From the NCBI GenBank assembly GCA_963817785.1, contig CAWFPL010000008.1, forward strand, positions 806,001-870,000: 64,000 nucleotides of DNA, given 5' to 3'. Under the pieces are notes generated by a model that was given only the letters and a program-made list of their open reading frames with translations, did not search any database and was not told the DNA's origin. A program made the position numbers and the translations under genes. Of the stretch, positions 8,936 to 18,073 are shown piece after piece. Source of the DNA: JAKALD01 sp963817785 (GTDB lineage: Bacteria; Pseudomonadota; Gammaproteobacteria; Burkholderiales; SG8-39). Each line of letters starts with the position of its first letter. Positions within the stretch are counted from its first letter, which is position 1.

Positions 8936-10210
8936 ATGGCCCACGTAGTGATCATGGGTGCAGGCCTCGGCGGCATGCCGATGGCCTATGAAGTCAGGGA
9001 CCAGCTGCGCGCGGTAGACCGCGTCACCGTGGTCGGCAAGGGGCCGAGCTTCCACTTCGTGCCCTCCAACCCCTGGGTGGCGGTGAACTGGCGCGGCCGC
9101 GAGGACATCGAGTTCCTGGTCGCGCCCTATCTCGCGAAGCGCGGCATCGCCTTCAATCCGGCCGGCGTGCGGCGCGTGCACCCCGAGCGCAACCAGCTCG
9201 AGCTCGGCGACGGCACGTTCCTCGACTACGACTACCTGGTGATCGCGACCGGCCCCAAGCTCGCCTTCGACGAGGTCGAGGGCCTCGGGCCCGAGGGGCA
9301 CACGCACTCGGTGTGCCACGTCGATCACGCGGTGCTGGCGGGCCAGGCCTGGCAGCAGTTCATCGCCGACCCCGGCCCGATCGTGGTCGGCGCCGTGCCG
9401 GGCGCCTCCTGCTTCGGGCCGGCGTACGAGTTCGCGTTCATCATGGAGCGCGACCTGAGGAAGCGCCGCCTCCGCGACCGCGTGCCGATGACCTTCGTCA
9501 CGGCGGAGCCCTACATCGGCCACCTCGGACTGGGCGGCGTGGGCGACTCCAAGCACATGCTCAAGTCCGCGATGCGCGACAAGCACATCAAGTGGATCGT
9601 GAACGCCAAGGTCACCAAGGTCGAGGCCGGCCGGATGCACGTGCTCGAGCACGACGAGGACGGCAAGCCGAAGCGCGAGCACGTGCTGCAGTTCAAGTAC
9701 TCGATGATGCTGCCTGCGTTCAAGGGCATCGACGCCGTCGCGGGCATCGAGGGCCTGGTCAACGCGCGCGGTTTCGTGCTGATCGACGAGCACCAACGCA
9801 ATCCGAAGTACCCCAACGTCTATGCCGTGGGCGTGTGCGTCGCGATCCCGCCGGTGGAGGCGACGCCGGTCCCGACCGGCGCGCCCAAGACCGGCTACAT
9901 GATCGAGTCGATGGCCACCGCGACCGCGCACAACATCCGCGAGCAGATCGACGGCCGGGCGCCGACCCACAAGGCCACCTGGAACGCGATCTGCCTCGCC
10001 GACCTCGGCGACACCGGCATCGCCTTCGTCGCGCTGCCGCAAATGCCGCCGCGCAACGTCAACTGGTTCTCGCAGGGCAAGTGGGTGCACCTCGCCAAGG
10101 TCGCGTTCGAGAAGTACTTCATGCGCAAGATGAAGAAAGGCTCCTCCGAGCCGATCTACGAGAAGTACGTGATGAAGGCGCTCGGCATCGTCAAGCTGAA
10201 GGCGAAGTGA
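8936..10210 (+). CDS. sqr: Sulfide:quinone oxidoreductase (FAD-dependent)
   Basis: Peripheral membrane flavoprotein, 424 residues, that oxidises sulfide to sulfane sulfur and passes electrons to quinone. The N-terminal dinucleotide-binding fold is HVVIMGAGLGGMPMAYEV. The three cysteines of the classic enzyme are present at the expected places: Cys127 (SVCHVDHA), Cys159 (GASCFGPAYEF) and Cys353 (ICLADLGD). NVYAVGVCVAIPPVE is the second FAD motif region. The C-terminal KKGSSEPIYEKYVMKALGI helix region fits membrane attachment. GGGAGG lies 6 nt before the ATG. The next gene begins 19 nt later, so sqr probably leads the efflux operon. The alternative, a flavocytochrome c sulfide dehydrogenase subunit, lacks this cysteine spacing. 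Confidence 0.9.
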   Translation: MAHVVIMGAGLGGMPMAYEVRDQLRAVDRVTVVGKGPSFHFVPSNPWVAVNWRGREDIEFLVAPYLAKRGIAFNPAGVRRVHPERNQLELGDGTFLDYDYLVIATGPKLAFDEVEGLGPEGHTHSVCHVDHAVLAGQAWQQFIADPGPIVVGAVPGASCFGPAYEFAFIMERDLRKRRLRDRVPMTFVTAEPYIGHLGLGGVGDSKHMLKSAMRDKHIKWIVNAKVTKVEAGRMHVLEHDEDGKPKREHVLQFKYSMMLPAFKGIDAVAGIEGLVNARGFVLIDEHQRNPKYPNVYAVGVCVAIPPVEATPVPTGAPKTGYMIESMATATAHNIREQIDGRAPTHKATWNAICLADLGDTGIAFVALPQMPPRNVNWFSQGKWVHLAKVAFEKYFMRKMKKGSSEPIYEKYVMKALGIVKLKAK

Positions 10211-10229
10211 GCGGGAGCCGCGACAGGCC

Positions 10230-11690
10230 GTGACCGAGCCCCTCGGCATCTGCGCACGCATCGGCCGCCTCATCGCCGGCCCGCGGCGCGCGCCACTCAT
10301 CGGACTGGCGGCCGTGCTGCTCGCCGCGGCTGCCGCGCCGGCGCTGGCGCGCACGCTGTCGTTTCCCGAGGCGCTGCAGCTTACGCTCGCTTCGAGCCCG
10401 CGCCTGCGCGAGAGCGAAGCGCAGGCGGCGGCCGCCGCCGGCGCGCAGCGCGCCGCCCACGGCGCCGGGCTGCCGCAACTGCGCCTGAGCGTCGCCGGCA
10501 CGCGCAGCGACAACCCGCTGACGGTGCTCGGCGAGCGCCTGAGCCAGCGCGGCGCCACGTTCGCGGACTTCGGCGCCGACCAGTTCACCGGCCCCGGCTC
10601 GCTCGGCGTGGCGCCCGAGGCGCTGAACCGGCCCGGGGCGTACAACAACTTCAACACCAAGCTCGAAATCGACGTTCCGCTGTACACCGGAGGACGCACG
10701 GCGGCGCAGGTCGAGCGCGCCGCGCGCCTGGTGGAAGCAGCGCACATGGGCGACGCGTCGGCGCGCCAGGCGCTCACCTACGACGTGCTCGCGACTTTCG
10801 AAGGCCTGCGCACCGCGCGCGCCCGGCTGCAGGTCGCGGCCGCGTCCGAAAAAGCCGCGGCCGCGCTGTTCGACACCGCGACGCGCCTGTTCCGGCAGGG
10901 CGCGGCGCTCAAGAGCGACGAGCTGACCGCGCAGGTCAACCTCGCGCAGGCGCGCCTGCGCCGCCAGGCCGCGGTGGACGCGGCAGCGGACACGCTCGAG
11001 CGGCTGCGCGTGCTGACCGGCCTGCCGGCGGACGAGCCGATCGAGCTCGGGCCGCCCGCCGCGCCGCCGATGGCCACGGGCGATGCCGCGCAGCTGGTCG
11101 AGCGCGCGCTCGCCAACAACCCCGACCTGCGCGCGCTCGAGCACCAGGTCGAGGCGGGCGGCGCCGCCGTAGAGGCGGCGCGCTCGGCCTACCGGCCGAG
11201 CGTCAATCTCGTGCTGCAGCACGAGTGGAACGACCAGCACCTCGGCTTCTCCGCGCCCTCCGACACGATCGCCGGCGTGCTGTCCTGGGACGTGTTCGAC
11301 TTCGGCGCGCGCAGTGGCGAGGTCTCTCGCGCGCGCGCCGAGCAGGACGCCGGGCGCGCCCGGCTGGCGCAGGCTCGCGACGAGCTGCGGCTCCGGATCG
11401 GGCAGGCGCGGCGCAGCGCGCAGCTCGCCGCCGAGCGCGTCCAGGTGAGCAAGGCCTCGGTCGAGGACGCCGCCGAGGCGCAGCGGATCGTGCTGCTGCG
11501 CTACGCGCAGGGCGTTGCCACGCTGAGCGACACGCTCGCGGGCCAGGCGCGGCTGGACGAGGCGCGCGACGCGCTGCTGAACGCCGAATTTCAGGAACGT
11601 CTCGCGCGCGCCGCCCTGCTGCAGGCGCTCGGCGAGCTCGATCTGCAGCACATGAGCGCATCCGCGCGGGAAGGAGACCTCGGGCAATGA
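10230..11690 (+). CDS. TolC-family outer membrane efflux protein
   Basis: Outer-membrane channel of a tripartite efflux system, 486 residues, GTG start. A cytoplasmic leader of about 20 residues is followed by a signal peptide (IGLAAVLLAAAAAPALA). The mature part shows the two OEP repeats: LSFPEALQLTLASSPRLRESEAQ (from ~residue 43) and the second LVERALANNPDLRALEHQVEAG (from ~290), with long alanine-rich helices characteristic of the periplasmic barrel. It overlaps the adaptor gene by ATGA. It follows sqr and precedes the adaptor and pump genes, so the channel serves this RND system. Confidence 0.9.
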   Translation: MTEPLGICARIGRLIAGPRRAPLIGLAAVLLAAAAAPALARTLSFPEALQLTLASSPRLRESEAQAAAAAGAQRAAHGAGLPQLRLSVAGTRSDNPLTVLGERLSQRGATFADFGADQFTGPGSLGVAPEALNRPGAYNNFNTKLEIDVPLYTGGRTAAQVERAARLVEAAHMGDASARQALTYDVLATFEGLRTARARLQVAAASEKAAAALFDTATRLFRQGAALKSDELTAQVNLAQARLRRQAAVDAAADTLERLRVLTGLPADEPIELGPPAAPPMATGDAAQLVERALANNPDLRALEHQVEAGGAAVEAARSAYRPSVNLVLQHEWNDQHLGFSAPSDTIAGVLSWDVFDFGARSGEVSRARAEQDAGRARLAQARDELRLRIGQARRSAQLAAERVQVSKASVEDAAEAQRIVLLRYAQGVATLSDTLAGQARLDEARDALLNAEFQERLARAALLQALGELDLQHMSASAREGDLGQ

Positions 11691-12778
11691 ACCAGCGTCG
11701 CATCCACGTCACGGCGGCCGCCGCCTTTGCCGCGGCGCTGCTGCTGTCCGCCTGCCACGGATCGGAGGACGGCAACGGTCCACCCCCGGCCGCCGGCGCG
11801 GCGCTGCGCGTCGCGACGCTCAAGGTCGAGCCGAAGAGCGTCCCTGCGTACGCGAGCGTGCCCGGCACGGTCGCGGCGGTGCGGCAGGCACGCATCGCCT
11901 CCCGGTTGACGGGCTACGTCGAGCGGCTCGCGGTGCGCGCGGGCGACAGCGTCAAGGCGGGCGAGCTCCTGGTCGCGATCGACCCGGCCGACACGCGCGG
12001 CCAGCTCGCGCAGGCGCAGGCGGGACTCGCGCGCGCCCAGGCCACTCTCGCGAACGCAGCCTCCAATCGCGCCCGCTTCACCAACCTGTACCGCGAGGGC
12101 GCGGCCACGCGCCAGCAGTACGAGGGCGTGGAGCGCGATTACGCGGCGGCGCGCAGTCAGGTCGCGGCCGCGCGCGCCGGGGTGGACATGGCGCACGCGC
12201 AATCGGCGTACGCCGACATCCGCGCGCCCTTCGCGGGCGTGATCGTCGAGCGCGACGCCGATGCGGGCGATCTCGCGACGCCCGGCCGGACCCTGCTCGT
12301 GCTGGAGGACCCGGCGTGGCTCGAGGTGCGCGCGCAGGTCGACGAGGCCACCTACGCCGCGCTCGCGCCGGACCAGACCGTCCCGGTGCGCAGCGGCGCG
12401 AACCTGATCGAGGCGAAGCTCGCGCAGCGCGTTCCTGCCGGCGACCCGCTCAGCCACACGCACCTCATCAAGCTCGCGCTGCCGCCCGGCGCGCCGGTCG
12501 CGAGCGGCGGCTACGTGACGGTCGAGGTGCCGCTCGGCACGCGGCAGGCGCTGGTCGTGCCGGCGAGCGCGGTCGTGACGCGCGCCGGGATCACCGGCGT
12601 TTTCGTGGTCGCTCCCGACGGCGCGGCGCAGTTCCGCCTGGTGCGCGCGGGCTCCAGCGGGCCCGCCGGTATCGAGATCCAGGCCGGCCTGAGCGCGGGC
12701 GAGACCGTCGTCCAGGCCCCCGACGAACGCATCGAGAACGGCACGCGCATCGCCCCGAAAGGCCATGGCGGCGCATAG
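11687..12778 (+). CDS. RND efflux periplasmic adaptor (membrane fusion protein), lipoprotein
   Basis: Adaptor joining the inner-membrane pump to the TolC channel, 363 residues. The leader ends in a lipobox, LLSAC, at about residues 20-24, so it is probably lipid-anchored. Barrel-sandwich halves are RIASRLTGYVERLAVRAGDSVKAGELLVAID (~residues 68-98, given here as landmarks) and YADIRAPFAGVIVERDADAGD (~180-200), separated by an alpha-hairpin rich in Ala/Arg. The AAGGAG ribosome binding site lies inside the tolC 3' end, and the start overlaps its stop. The stop overlaps the pump gene by 14 nt. Confidence 0.9.
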   Translation: MNQRRIHVTAAAAFAAALLLSACHGSEDGNGPPPAAGAALRVATLKVEPKSVPAYASVPGTVAAVRQARIASRLTGYVERLAVRAGDSVKAGELLVAIDPADTRGQLAQAQAGLARAQATLANAASNRARFTNLYREGAATRQQYEGVERDYAAARSQVAAARAGVDMAHAQSAYADIRAPFAGVIVERDADAGDLATPGRTLLVLEDPAWLEVRAQVDEATYAALAPDQTVPVRSGANLIEAKLAQRVPAGDPLSHTHLIKLALPPGAPVASGGYVTVEVPLGTRQALVVPASAVVTRAGITGVFVVAPDGAAQFRLVRAGSSGPAGIEIQAGLSAGETVVQAPDERIENGTRIAPKGHGGA

Positions 12779-15700
12779 CCACCGGCGCCGCGACGGGCAG
12801 CTCGGCCTGGTCGGTCGGGTCACGCGCGCCTTCCTGAAGTCCAAGCTCACGCTGCTGCTGATGCTGGCGGCGGCGCTGTTCGGCGCGCTCGCGGTCGCCT
12901 TCACGCCGCGCATGTACAACCCGGAGATCACGGTGCCCGCCGCCAACGTGATCGTGGCGTTCCCCGGGGCGAGCGCGGAGCAGGTCGAGAACCTGGTCGT
13001 CAAGCCGCTCGAGGCGCTGATGGCCGCCTTGCCCGGGGTCGACCACACCTACGGCTACGCCGGCGACGACGTCGGCGTCGTGACGGTGCAGTTCGAGGTC
13101 GGGCAGGACGAGCAGCGCAGCCTGGTCAAGCTCTACAACCAGGTGCAGCGCAACCTCGACCGCATCCCGCCCGGCGTCGGCCAGCCGCTCATCAAGTCGA
13201 CCGGCATCAACGACGTGCCGATCCTCACGCTCACGCTGAGCTCGGGCAGCCTCGACACGCAGGCGCTGCGCGCCGTGGCGCAGCGCCTGATGGAGCAGCT
13301 GCGCAACGTGCCCGAGGTGGGCGACACGCTGATCGTCGGCGGCTCGCCGACGGCGCTCAACGTCTGGCTCGACCCGGGGCGGCTCGCCGCGACCGGCCTC
13401 ACGCTCGAGCAGGTCGAGCGCACCCTGCGCGCGGCCAACGTCGCGCTGCCCGCGAGCGAGCTCGTGTCGCGCAACCGCGAGACGCGGGTGCGGGTCTCGG
13501 GCGTGCTCGGCACCGCGGCCGAGGTCGGCGGCGTGATCGTCGGCATGCCGAACGGCAAGCCGGTGTTCCTGCGCGACGTCGCGCGCATCGAGGAGGGGCC
13601 CGCGAACCCGGACGAGACCTCCTACTTCGCCTTCGGGCCGGGCGCGCAGCGCCCCGCCTTCTCCGGCTTCGCGCCGGCGGTCACCATCGCGATCGGCAAG
13701 CGCGAGGGCGCCAACACGGTGACGGTCGCCGACGGCGTGCTGCGCAAGCTCGCCGAGCTGAAGGCGCAGGCGCTGCCGCAGGGGGTGACGGTGACCGTCA
13801 CGCGCGACGACGGCCAAAAGGCGGACGCCGCGGTGAACACGCTGATCGAGCACCTGGGCATCGCCATCGTCTCGGTGGCCATCATCCTGCTCGTGTTCCT
13901 GGGCTGGCGCGAGGCGGCGATCGTCACGGTCACCGTGCCGCTGGTGCTCGCGGTGGTCCTCGGCATCGGCTGGGTGATCGGGCAGACGATCAACCGCATC
14001 ACGCTGTTCGCGCTGATCCTGTCGCTCGGCCTGCTGGTCGACGACGCGATCGTCGTGATCGAGAACATCCACCGCCACCTGCACGACCCGAGCCGGCGGC
14101 GCTTCTGGGAGCGGCTGGTGCACGCCACCGACGAGATCGGGCGTCCGACCAACGTCGCGACCGTCGCGGTGATCCTGGCGTTCGTGCCGATGGCCTTCGT
14201 GACCGGCATGATGGGACCGTTCATGCGCCCGATCCCGATCAACGCGCCGGTCGCGATGCTGGTCTCGCTCGCCACCGCGTACGTCGTCGTGCCCTGGATC
14301 GCCTGGCGCTGGCTGCGCGGCAAGGCCGCCACGGCGATGCGCGAGGCGCGCAGCCTGAGCCTCGAGGAGCGCGGCGCGCAACCCGGCGACTGGCTGCGGC
14401 GCGCCTATCTCTGGGCCATGACGCCACTGATGGATTCGCGCGCGCGGCGCAACCTGTTCTTCGTCGTCGTGCTCGCGCTGCTCGGCGCGGCCATGCTGCA
14501 GCCGGCCTGGCAGTACCTGCGCCCGCAGGGCATCAACGGCCCGCTCAGCTTCGGCGGGGTGCAGCTCAAGATGCTGCCCGACGACAACACCAACACCTTC
14601 CTGGTCGAGCTCGACGCGCCCGCCGGCACGCCGCTCGCCACTACCGACGAAGTGACCCGGCGCGTCGCCGGCGTGCTCGCGCACACGCGCTACGTCACCG
14701 ACCTGCAGGCCTTCGTCGGCAACACGGCGCCCCCGGACTTCGCGGCCCTGGTGCGCGGCGACACGATGCGCAGCGGCACGAACCTCGCGCAGATCCGCGT
14801 GAACCTGGTCGCGAAGGAGGACCGCCGCTTGAGCTCGCACGAGATCGTGCAGCAGCTCGACCGGGCGCTCGCGCCCGTGCGCGCGGCCTACCCGGACACG
14901 CGCATCAAGCTCTACGAGACCCCGCCGGGGCCGCCGGTGCGCTCGCAGATGCTCGCCGAGCTGTACGGCCCGGACTACGCCAAGCTGCGCCGCACCGCCG
15001 AGACCGTGCGCGCGGAGTTCGCCCGCGTCTACGGCATGATCAATGTCGACGACTCGGTGACCGCCGACGCCCCCGCGGTGCGCCTGGTGGTCGACAAGGA
15101 CAAGGCGATGCTCGCCGGGCTCGCGCCGGCCGAGGTCGCGCGCGTCGCGCACGACTACCTCGCCGGCTTCCGCGTCGGCGCGCTGCACCGCGACGAGGCG
15201 CGCGAGCCGCGCACGATCATCGTGCGCCTGCCCGAGGCGCGCCGCGGCGTTCTCCAGCAGGTGCTCGACCTGCGGCTGCTCAACCGCGAGGGCAAGGCGG
15301 TGCCGCTGGGCTCGGTGGTGCGCGTCGAATCCGGCCTCGCGCGCAAGCCCATCTACGACAAGGACCAGCATCCGGTGGTCTACGTCTCGGGCGAGATGCT
15401 GTGGAGCAGCCCGGTGCCCGCGGTGATCGCCATGCAGAAGTCGCTCGACGGCAAGGTCCTGCCGGACGGCACGCGCCTCGCCGCGGACAACCTCGGCTTC
15501 GTGTCGAAGCGGCCGGACGACGTGAGCGGCTACCAGCTCAGCTGGGGCGGCGAGATGCGCCTGACCCTGGACGTGTTCCGCGACCTCGGCTCGGCGTTCA
15601 TCGTCGCGCTGCTGTTCATCTACCTGCTGCTCGCGGCCTACTACGAGTCCTTCATGATGCCGATCGTGGTGATGGGGGCGATCCCGCTCACGCTGGTGGG

Positions 15701-16106
15701 GGTGTTTCCCGGGCACTGGCTGCTCGGCCAGCCCTTCACCGCGACCTCGATGATCGGCGTGATCGCGCTCGCCGGCGTGGTGGTGCGAAATTCGCTCTTG
15801 CTGATCGACTTCATCCTCGAGTACCGCGCCGCGGGCCATTCCTTGCGCGACGCGGTGATGGAGGCCGGCGCGGTGCGCTTCCGGCCGATCCTGCTGACCG
15901 CGCTCGCCATCGTGTCGGCCTCCTTCGTCATGGTGAGCGACCCGGTGTTCGGCGGCCTGGCGATCTCGCTCATCTTCGGCACGGTCGCCTCGACCGCGCT
16001 CACGCTGCTGGTGATCCCCCTGATGTATTACCTCTGGCAGCGCCGGCTCGAGCCCAAGCCGAAACCCGGATCCACAACCACTGACTCACAAGGAGCCCCT
16101 GCATGA
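12765..16106 (+). CDS. RND-family efflux pump, inner-membrane permease
   Basis: Proton-driven pump, 1113 residues. It has the duplicated RND plan: TM1 LTLLLMLAAALFGALAVAF (~residues 28-46), a porter loop with YNQVQRNLDRIPPGVGQP, TM2-6 from about residue 360, a second TM at FFVVVLALLGAAML, a second porter loop and C-terminal TMs containing FVMVSDPVFGGLAIS. The proton-relay pair in TM4 is present as Asp426-Asp427 in LLVDDAIVVIENIHRHL. It starts 14 nt inside the adaptor gene. Sequence alone does not give the substrate; the operon start at sqr hints at sulfur species or lipophilic electrophiles, but this is speculation. Confidence 0.92.
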   Translation: MAAHSHRRRDGQLGLVGRVTRAFLKSKLTLLLMLAAALFGALAVAFTPRMYNPEITVPAANVIVAFPGASAEQVENLVVKPLEALMAALPGVDHTYGYAGDDVGVVTVQFEVGQDEQRSLVKLYNQVQRNLDRIPPGVGQPLIKSTGINDVPILTLTLSSGSLDTQALRAVAQRLMEQLRNVPEVGDTLIVGGSPTALNVWLDPGRLAATGLTLEQVERTLRAANVALPASELVSRNRETRVRVSGVLGTAAEVGGVIVGMPNGKPVFLRDVARIEEGPANPDETSYFAFGPGAQRPAFSGFAPAVTIAIGKREGANTVTVADGVLRKLAELKAQALPQGVTVTVTRDDGQKADAAVNTLIEHLGIAIVSVAIILLVFLGWREAAIVTVTVPLVLAVVLGIGWVIGQTINRITLFALILSLGLLVDDAIVVIENIHRHLHDPSRRRFWERLVHATDEIGRPTNVATVAVILAFVPMAFVTGMMGPFMRPIPINAPVAMLVSLATAYVVVPWIAWRWLRGKAATAMREARSLSLEERGAQPGDWLRRAYLWAMTPLMDSRARRNLFFVVVLALLGAAMLQPAWQYLRPQGINGPLSFGGVQLKMLPDDNTNTFLVELDAPAGTPLATTDEVTRRVAGVLAHTRYVTDLQAFVGNTAPPDFAALVRGDTMRSGTNLAQIRVNLVAKEDRRLSSHEIVQQLDRALAPVRAAYPDTRIKLYETPPGPPVRSQMLAELYGPDYAKLRRTAETVRAEFARVYGMINVDDSVTADAPAVRLVVDKDKAMLAGLAPAEVARVAHDYLAGFRVGALHRDEAREPRTIIVRLPEARRGVLQQVLDLRLLNREGKAVPLGSVVRVESGLARKPIYDKDQHPVVYVSGEMLWSSPVPAVIAMQKSLDGKVLPDGTRLAADNLGFVSKRPDDVSGYQLSWGGEMRLTLDVFRDLGSAFIVALLFIYLLLAAYYESFMMPIVVMGAIPLTLVGVFPGHWLLGQPFTATSMIGVIALAGVVVRNSLLLIDFILEYRAAGHSLRDAVMEAGAVRFRPILLTALAIVSASFVMVSDPVFGGLAISLIFGTVASTALTLLVIPLMYYLWQRRLEPKPKPGSTTTDSQGAPA

Positions 16107-16330
16107 CCACCGAGAACTTCATCCGTATCTTCGCCGGCGCAGTGATCCTGGTATCGCTCGCGCTGGGCGCAGACGCGAGCCCGCTGTTCCACAGCCGCAC
16201 CTGGCTGTGGCTCACCGCGTTCGTCGGCGCCAACCTGTTCCAGTTCGGCTTCAGCGGCATCTGCCCGCTCGAGCTGATCCTGAAGCGCTTCGGCCTGAAG
16301 AGCTGCTCGCAGCTGCGCGCGCAGGGCTGA
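16103..16330 (+). CDS. DUF2892 small membrane protein (YgaP-like transmembrane domain)
   Basis: 75 residues with two hydrophobic segments (IFAGAVILVSLALGA and WLWLTAFVGANLFQFGFSG) and the family pattern GICPLELILKRFGLKSC with two cysteines. AAGGAGCCCCTGC precedes the ATG, which overlaps the pump stop by 4 nt. DUF2892 proteins are often found next to, or fused with, rhodaneses and sulfide-detoxification genes. Its place as last gene of the sqr-efflux operon therefore supports a sulfur role for the whole unit. Confidence 0.85.
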   Translation: MTTENFIRIFAGAVILVSLALGADASPLFHSRTWLWLTAFVGANLFQFGFSGICPLELILKRFGLKSCSQLRAQG

Positions 16331-16357
16331 CGCCCGCCTGCCGCCCGGGCGCGCCGT

Positions 16358-17173
16358 TCAGCGCGCCCGCACCTGCAGGCTCTGCGTCGAGCGCCCGATC
16401 AGGCCGAGCGAGTCGAAGAGGCGCGCTTCGGCGATGCCCCCGCCGCCCGGTCCGAGCAGCGTGCGCGCCTCGACGCAGATCCATTCGCCCTGCGCCCTGC
16501 GCAGCAGATTGATGGTCAGATCCGAGTTGACGAAGGTGTAGCGCCGGAAGTCGAGCACCGCGCTGATGCCGTTCGCGGAATCGGCCGCCACCGCGACGCG
16601 CTCGATGCCGGCCGGAGCCTCGTGCGGAACCAGGGGGCAGCGCATGCGGAACCAAACCGCGCACGGCCCGCGCAGGGGCGTGCCCTCGGCGATGCGCATC
16701 TCGACCAGGTCCTGATACCCGATCCCCTCGGCGCGCGCCGGAAACGCGGCCGGCTCCGACGCCTGCGGCGATTTCGCCGCCTGCGGCAGCGGATGGCCGG
16801 CGATCTGCGCCGGCAGGTCCACTTCCGCATCGCGCTGCGCCACCGCCGTGAAGCGCGCGACCTCGCGCCCGCCGGCGAGCAGCCGCGCGGAGAAGTGCGC
16901 GACATTGCGCCCCGCATAATCCGTCGCCACCTCGATGTCGAGCGGCCCGATCGGAACCGGGCGGATCAGATTGGCCGTCAGCCGGGCGAGGTGGCTCATG
17001 CCCAGCGCCGCGGCCGGGCGCGCGATCTCGCGCGCCACCAGCGCCACCGCCGGACCGGCGTGCTGGTGACCGGGGTCCCACGGGCCGCGGGTGAGCTCGG
17101 TCGCGTCGTAGGCGCGCTCGCCGCGCGCGACGAAGGCGCTCGACGGCAGGTGCTGGATCGTGGGCAAACGCAT
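16358..17173 (-). CDS. Thioesterase-family (hot-dog) protein, TesB-like
   Basis: 271 residues from the ATG at 17173; a longer open frame to 17272 has no coding character. The sequence has a double hot-dog plan: GPWDPGHQHAGPAVALVAREIAR near residue 35, a central VATDYAGRNVAHFSARLLAGGREVARFTAV strand region (~85-115, shown as landmark), and a C-terminal half with VLDFRRYTFVNSDLTINLLR and EWICVEARTLLGPGGGGIAEARLFD. This matches acyl-CoA thioesterase-like proteins (TesB/Acot13-like family), which hydrolyse acyl-CoA. The substrate is unknown. It converges on the DUF2892 gene and is divergent from the bactofilin gene. Confidence 0.72.
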   Translation of the reverse strand: MRLPTIQHLPSSAFVARGERAYDATELTRGPWDPGHQHAGPAVALVAREIARPAAALGMSHLARLTANLIRPVPIGPLDIEVATDYAGRNVAHFSARLLAGGREVARFTAVAQRDAEVDLPAQIAGHPLPQAAKSPQASEPAAFPARAEGIGYQDLVEMRIAEGTPLRGPCAVWFRMRCPLVPHEAPAGIERVAVAADSANGISAVLDFRRYTFVNSDLTINLLRRAQGEWICVEARTLLGPGGGGIAEARLFDSLGLIGRSTQSLQVRAR

Positions 17174-17218
17174 GGAAGAGCGCGGCCATTTTAGCCTCCC
17201 ATGCGCGCCTCGCCTTTC

Positions 17219-17234
17219 GTCGTTGGATAACGAC
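17219..17234. other. Short perfect inverted repeat in the thioesterase/bactofilin intergenic region
   Basis: GTCGTT-GGAT-AACGAC: 6-bp arms around a 4-nt centre, about 45 nt before the thioesterase start and 175 nt before bactofilin. It could be an operator or a small hairpin. The rest of this 236-nt divergent region shows no clear promoter. Confidence 0.3.
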
Positions 17235-17409
17235 AACGAAGTTGCAATCGAAACAGAGTCTTCGCAAGGCATATCCGCAAGCCGTCGTCATCACACGACG
17301 CGCGGTTGCCCGTCGCGGCGCGCAAAGCGTTGATTTGACGCGATTCGAGCGTGGGCATGGCGCGTGCATGGAGACCAGCTTGATCGCCCACGACCACCGA
17401 GGAGCCAGC

Positions 17410-17925
17410 ATGCTGCAAAAAGAAGGTTTGTTCCGCCGCGACCGCGTTCAATTCACGCCGCCCGCGCCTCCCGCGACACCGGCGCCGGCGCCGGCGCCGC
17501 AGGCGCATGCCAACCCCGCCGAGCACAAGCCCGCGGCACGCACCGAAGCGAAGAACGAAGCGCGGAGCAAGGAAGCGAAGCTGATCGTCGGCCCCGAGAT
17601 CAAGATGAAAGGCGTCGAGATCACGGATTGCGACACGCTGATCGTCGAGGGGCGCATCGAGGCGACGCTCGACTCGCGCGTGATCCAGATCGCCGAGCAA
17701 GGCGTGTTCACCGGCACGGTGGCCGTGGACGAGGCCGAGATCCACGGCCGGCTGGAAGGCGAGCTGACGGTGCGCAAGCAGCTGATCGTGCACGGCACCG
17801 GCAAGGTGTCGGGCAAGATCCGCTACAACCGGATCAAGGTCGAGGAAGGCGCGGAGCTCTCGGGGGAGATCAGCACCCTGGGCGGCGCCCAGGCGGCGGA
17901 AGTGAAACGCGCGGCGCTGGCCTAG
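17410..17925 (+). CDS. Bactofilin (polymer-forming cytoskeletal protein)
   Basis: 171 residues. A Pro/Ala-rich flexible N-terminus (residues ~12-50) is followed by the right-handed beta-helix domain beginning AKLIVGPEIKMKGVEITDCD and running through repeated VEGRIEAT / FTGTVAVDEAEIHGRLEGELTV turns to GAELSGEISTLGG. Bactofilins form stable filaments at the inner membrane and scaffold cell-wall or polarity factors. GAGGAG stands 5 nt before the ATG at 17410, which decides this start over an in-frame ATG at 17368. The usual partner, an M23 peptidase, is not adjacent. Confidence 0.88.
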   Translation: MLQKEGLFRRDRVQFTPPAPPATPAPAPAPQAHANPAEHKPAARTEAKNEARSKEAKLIVGPEIKMKGVEITDCDTLIVEGRIEATLDSRVIQIAEQGVFTGTVAVDEAEIHGRLEGELTVRKQLIVHGTGKVSGKIRYNRIKVEEGAELSGEISTLGGAQAAEVKRAALA

Positions 17926-18073
17926 CGCAACGAGCACCGCGGCGCCCGATCCTCGCGGAGCGGGCGCCGCGGCCGGCGCGATCCAGGCAAGCGGAGGGAA
18001 CAGCGTCCCGGCAAGGACCTCGACCAGGCGCGGCAGGCCTTCGGGCCGCAAGGCCGGCCCCGGCGGGTAGGCT

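Noticed and set aside
12591..15839. A 1082-codon open frame on the reverse strand
   Set aside because: Lies antisense to the RND pump gene, is His/Arg/Asp-rich low-complexity and matches no family; a G+C-driven shadow.
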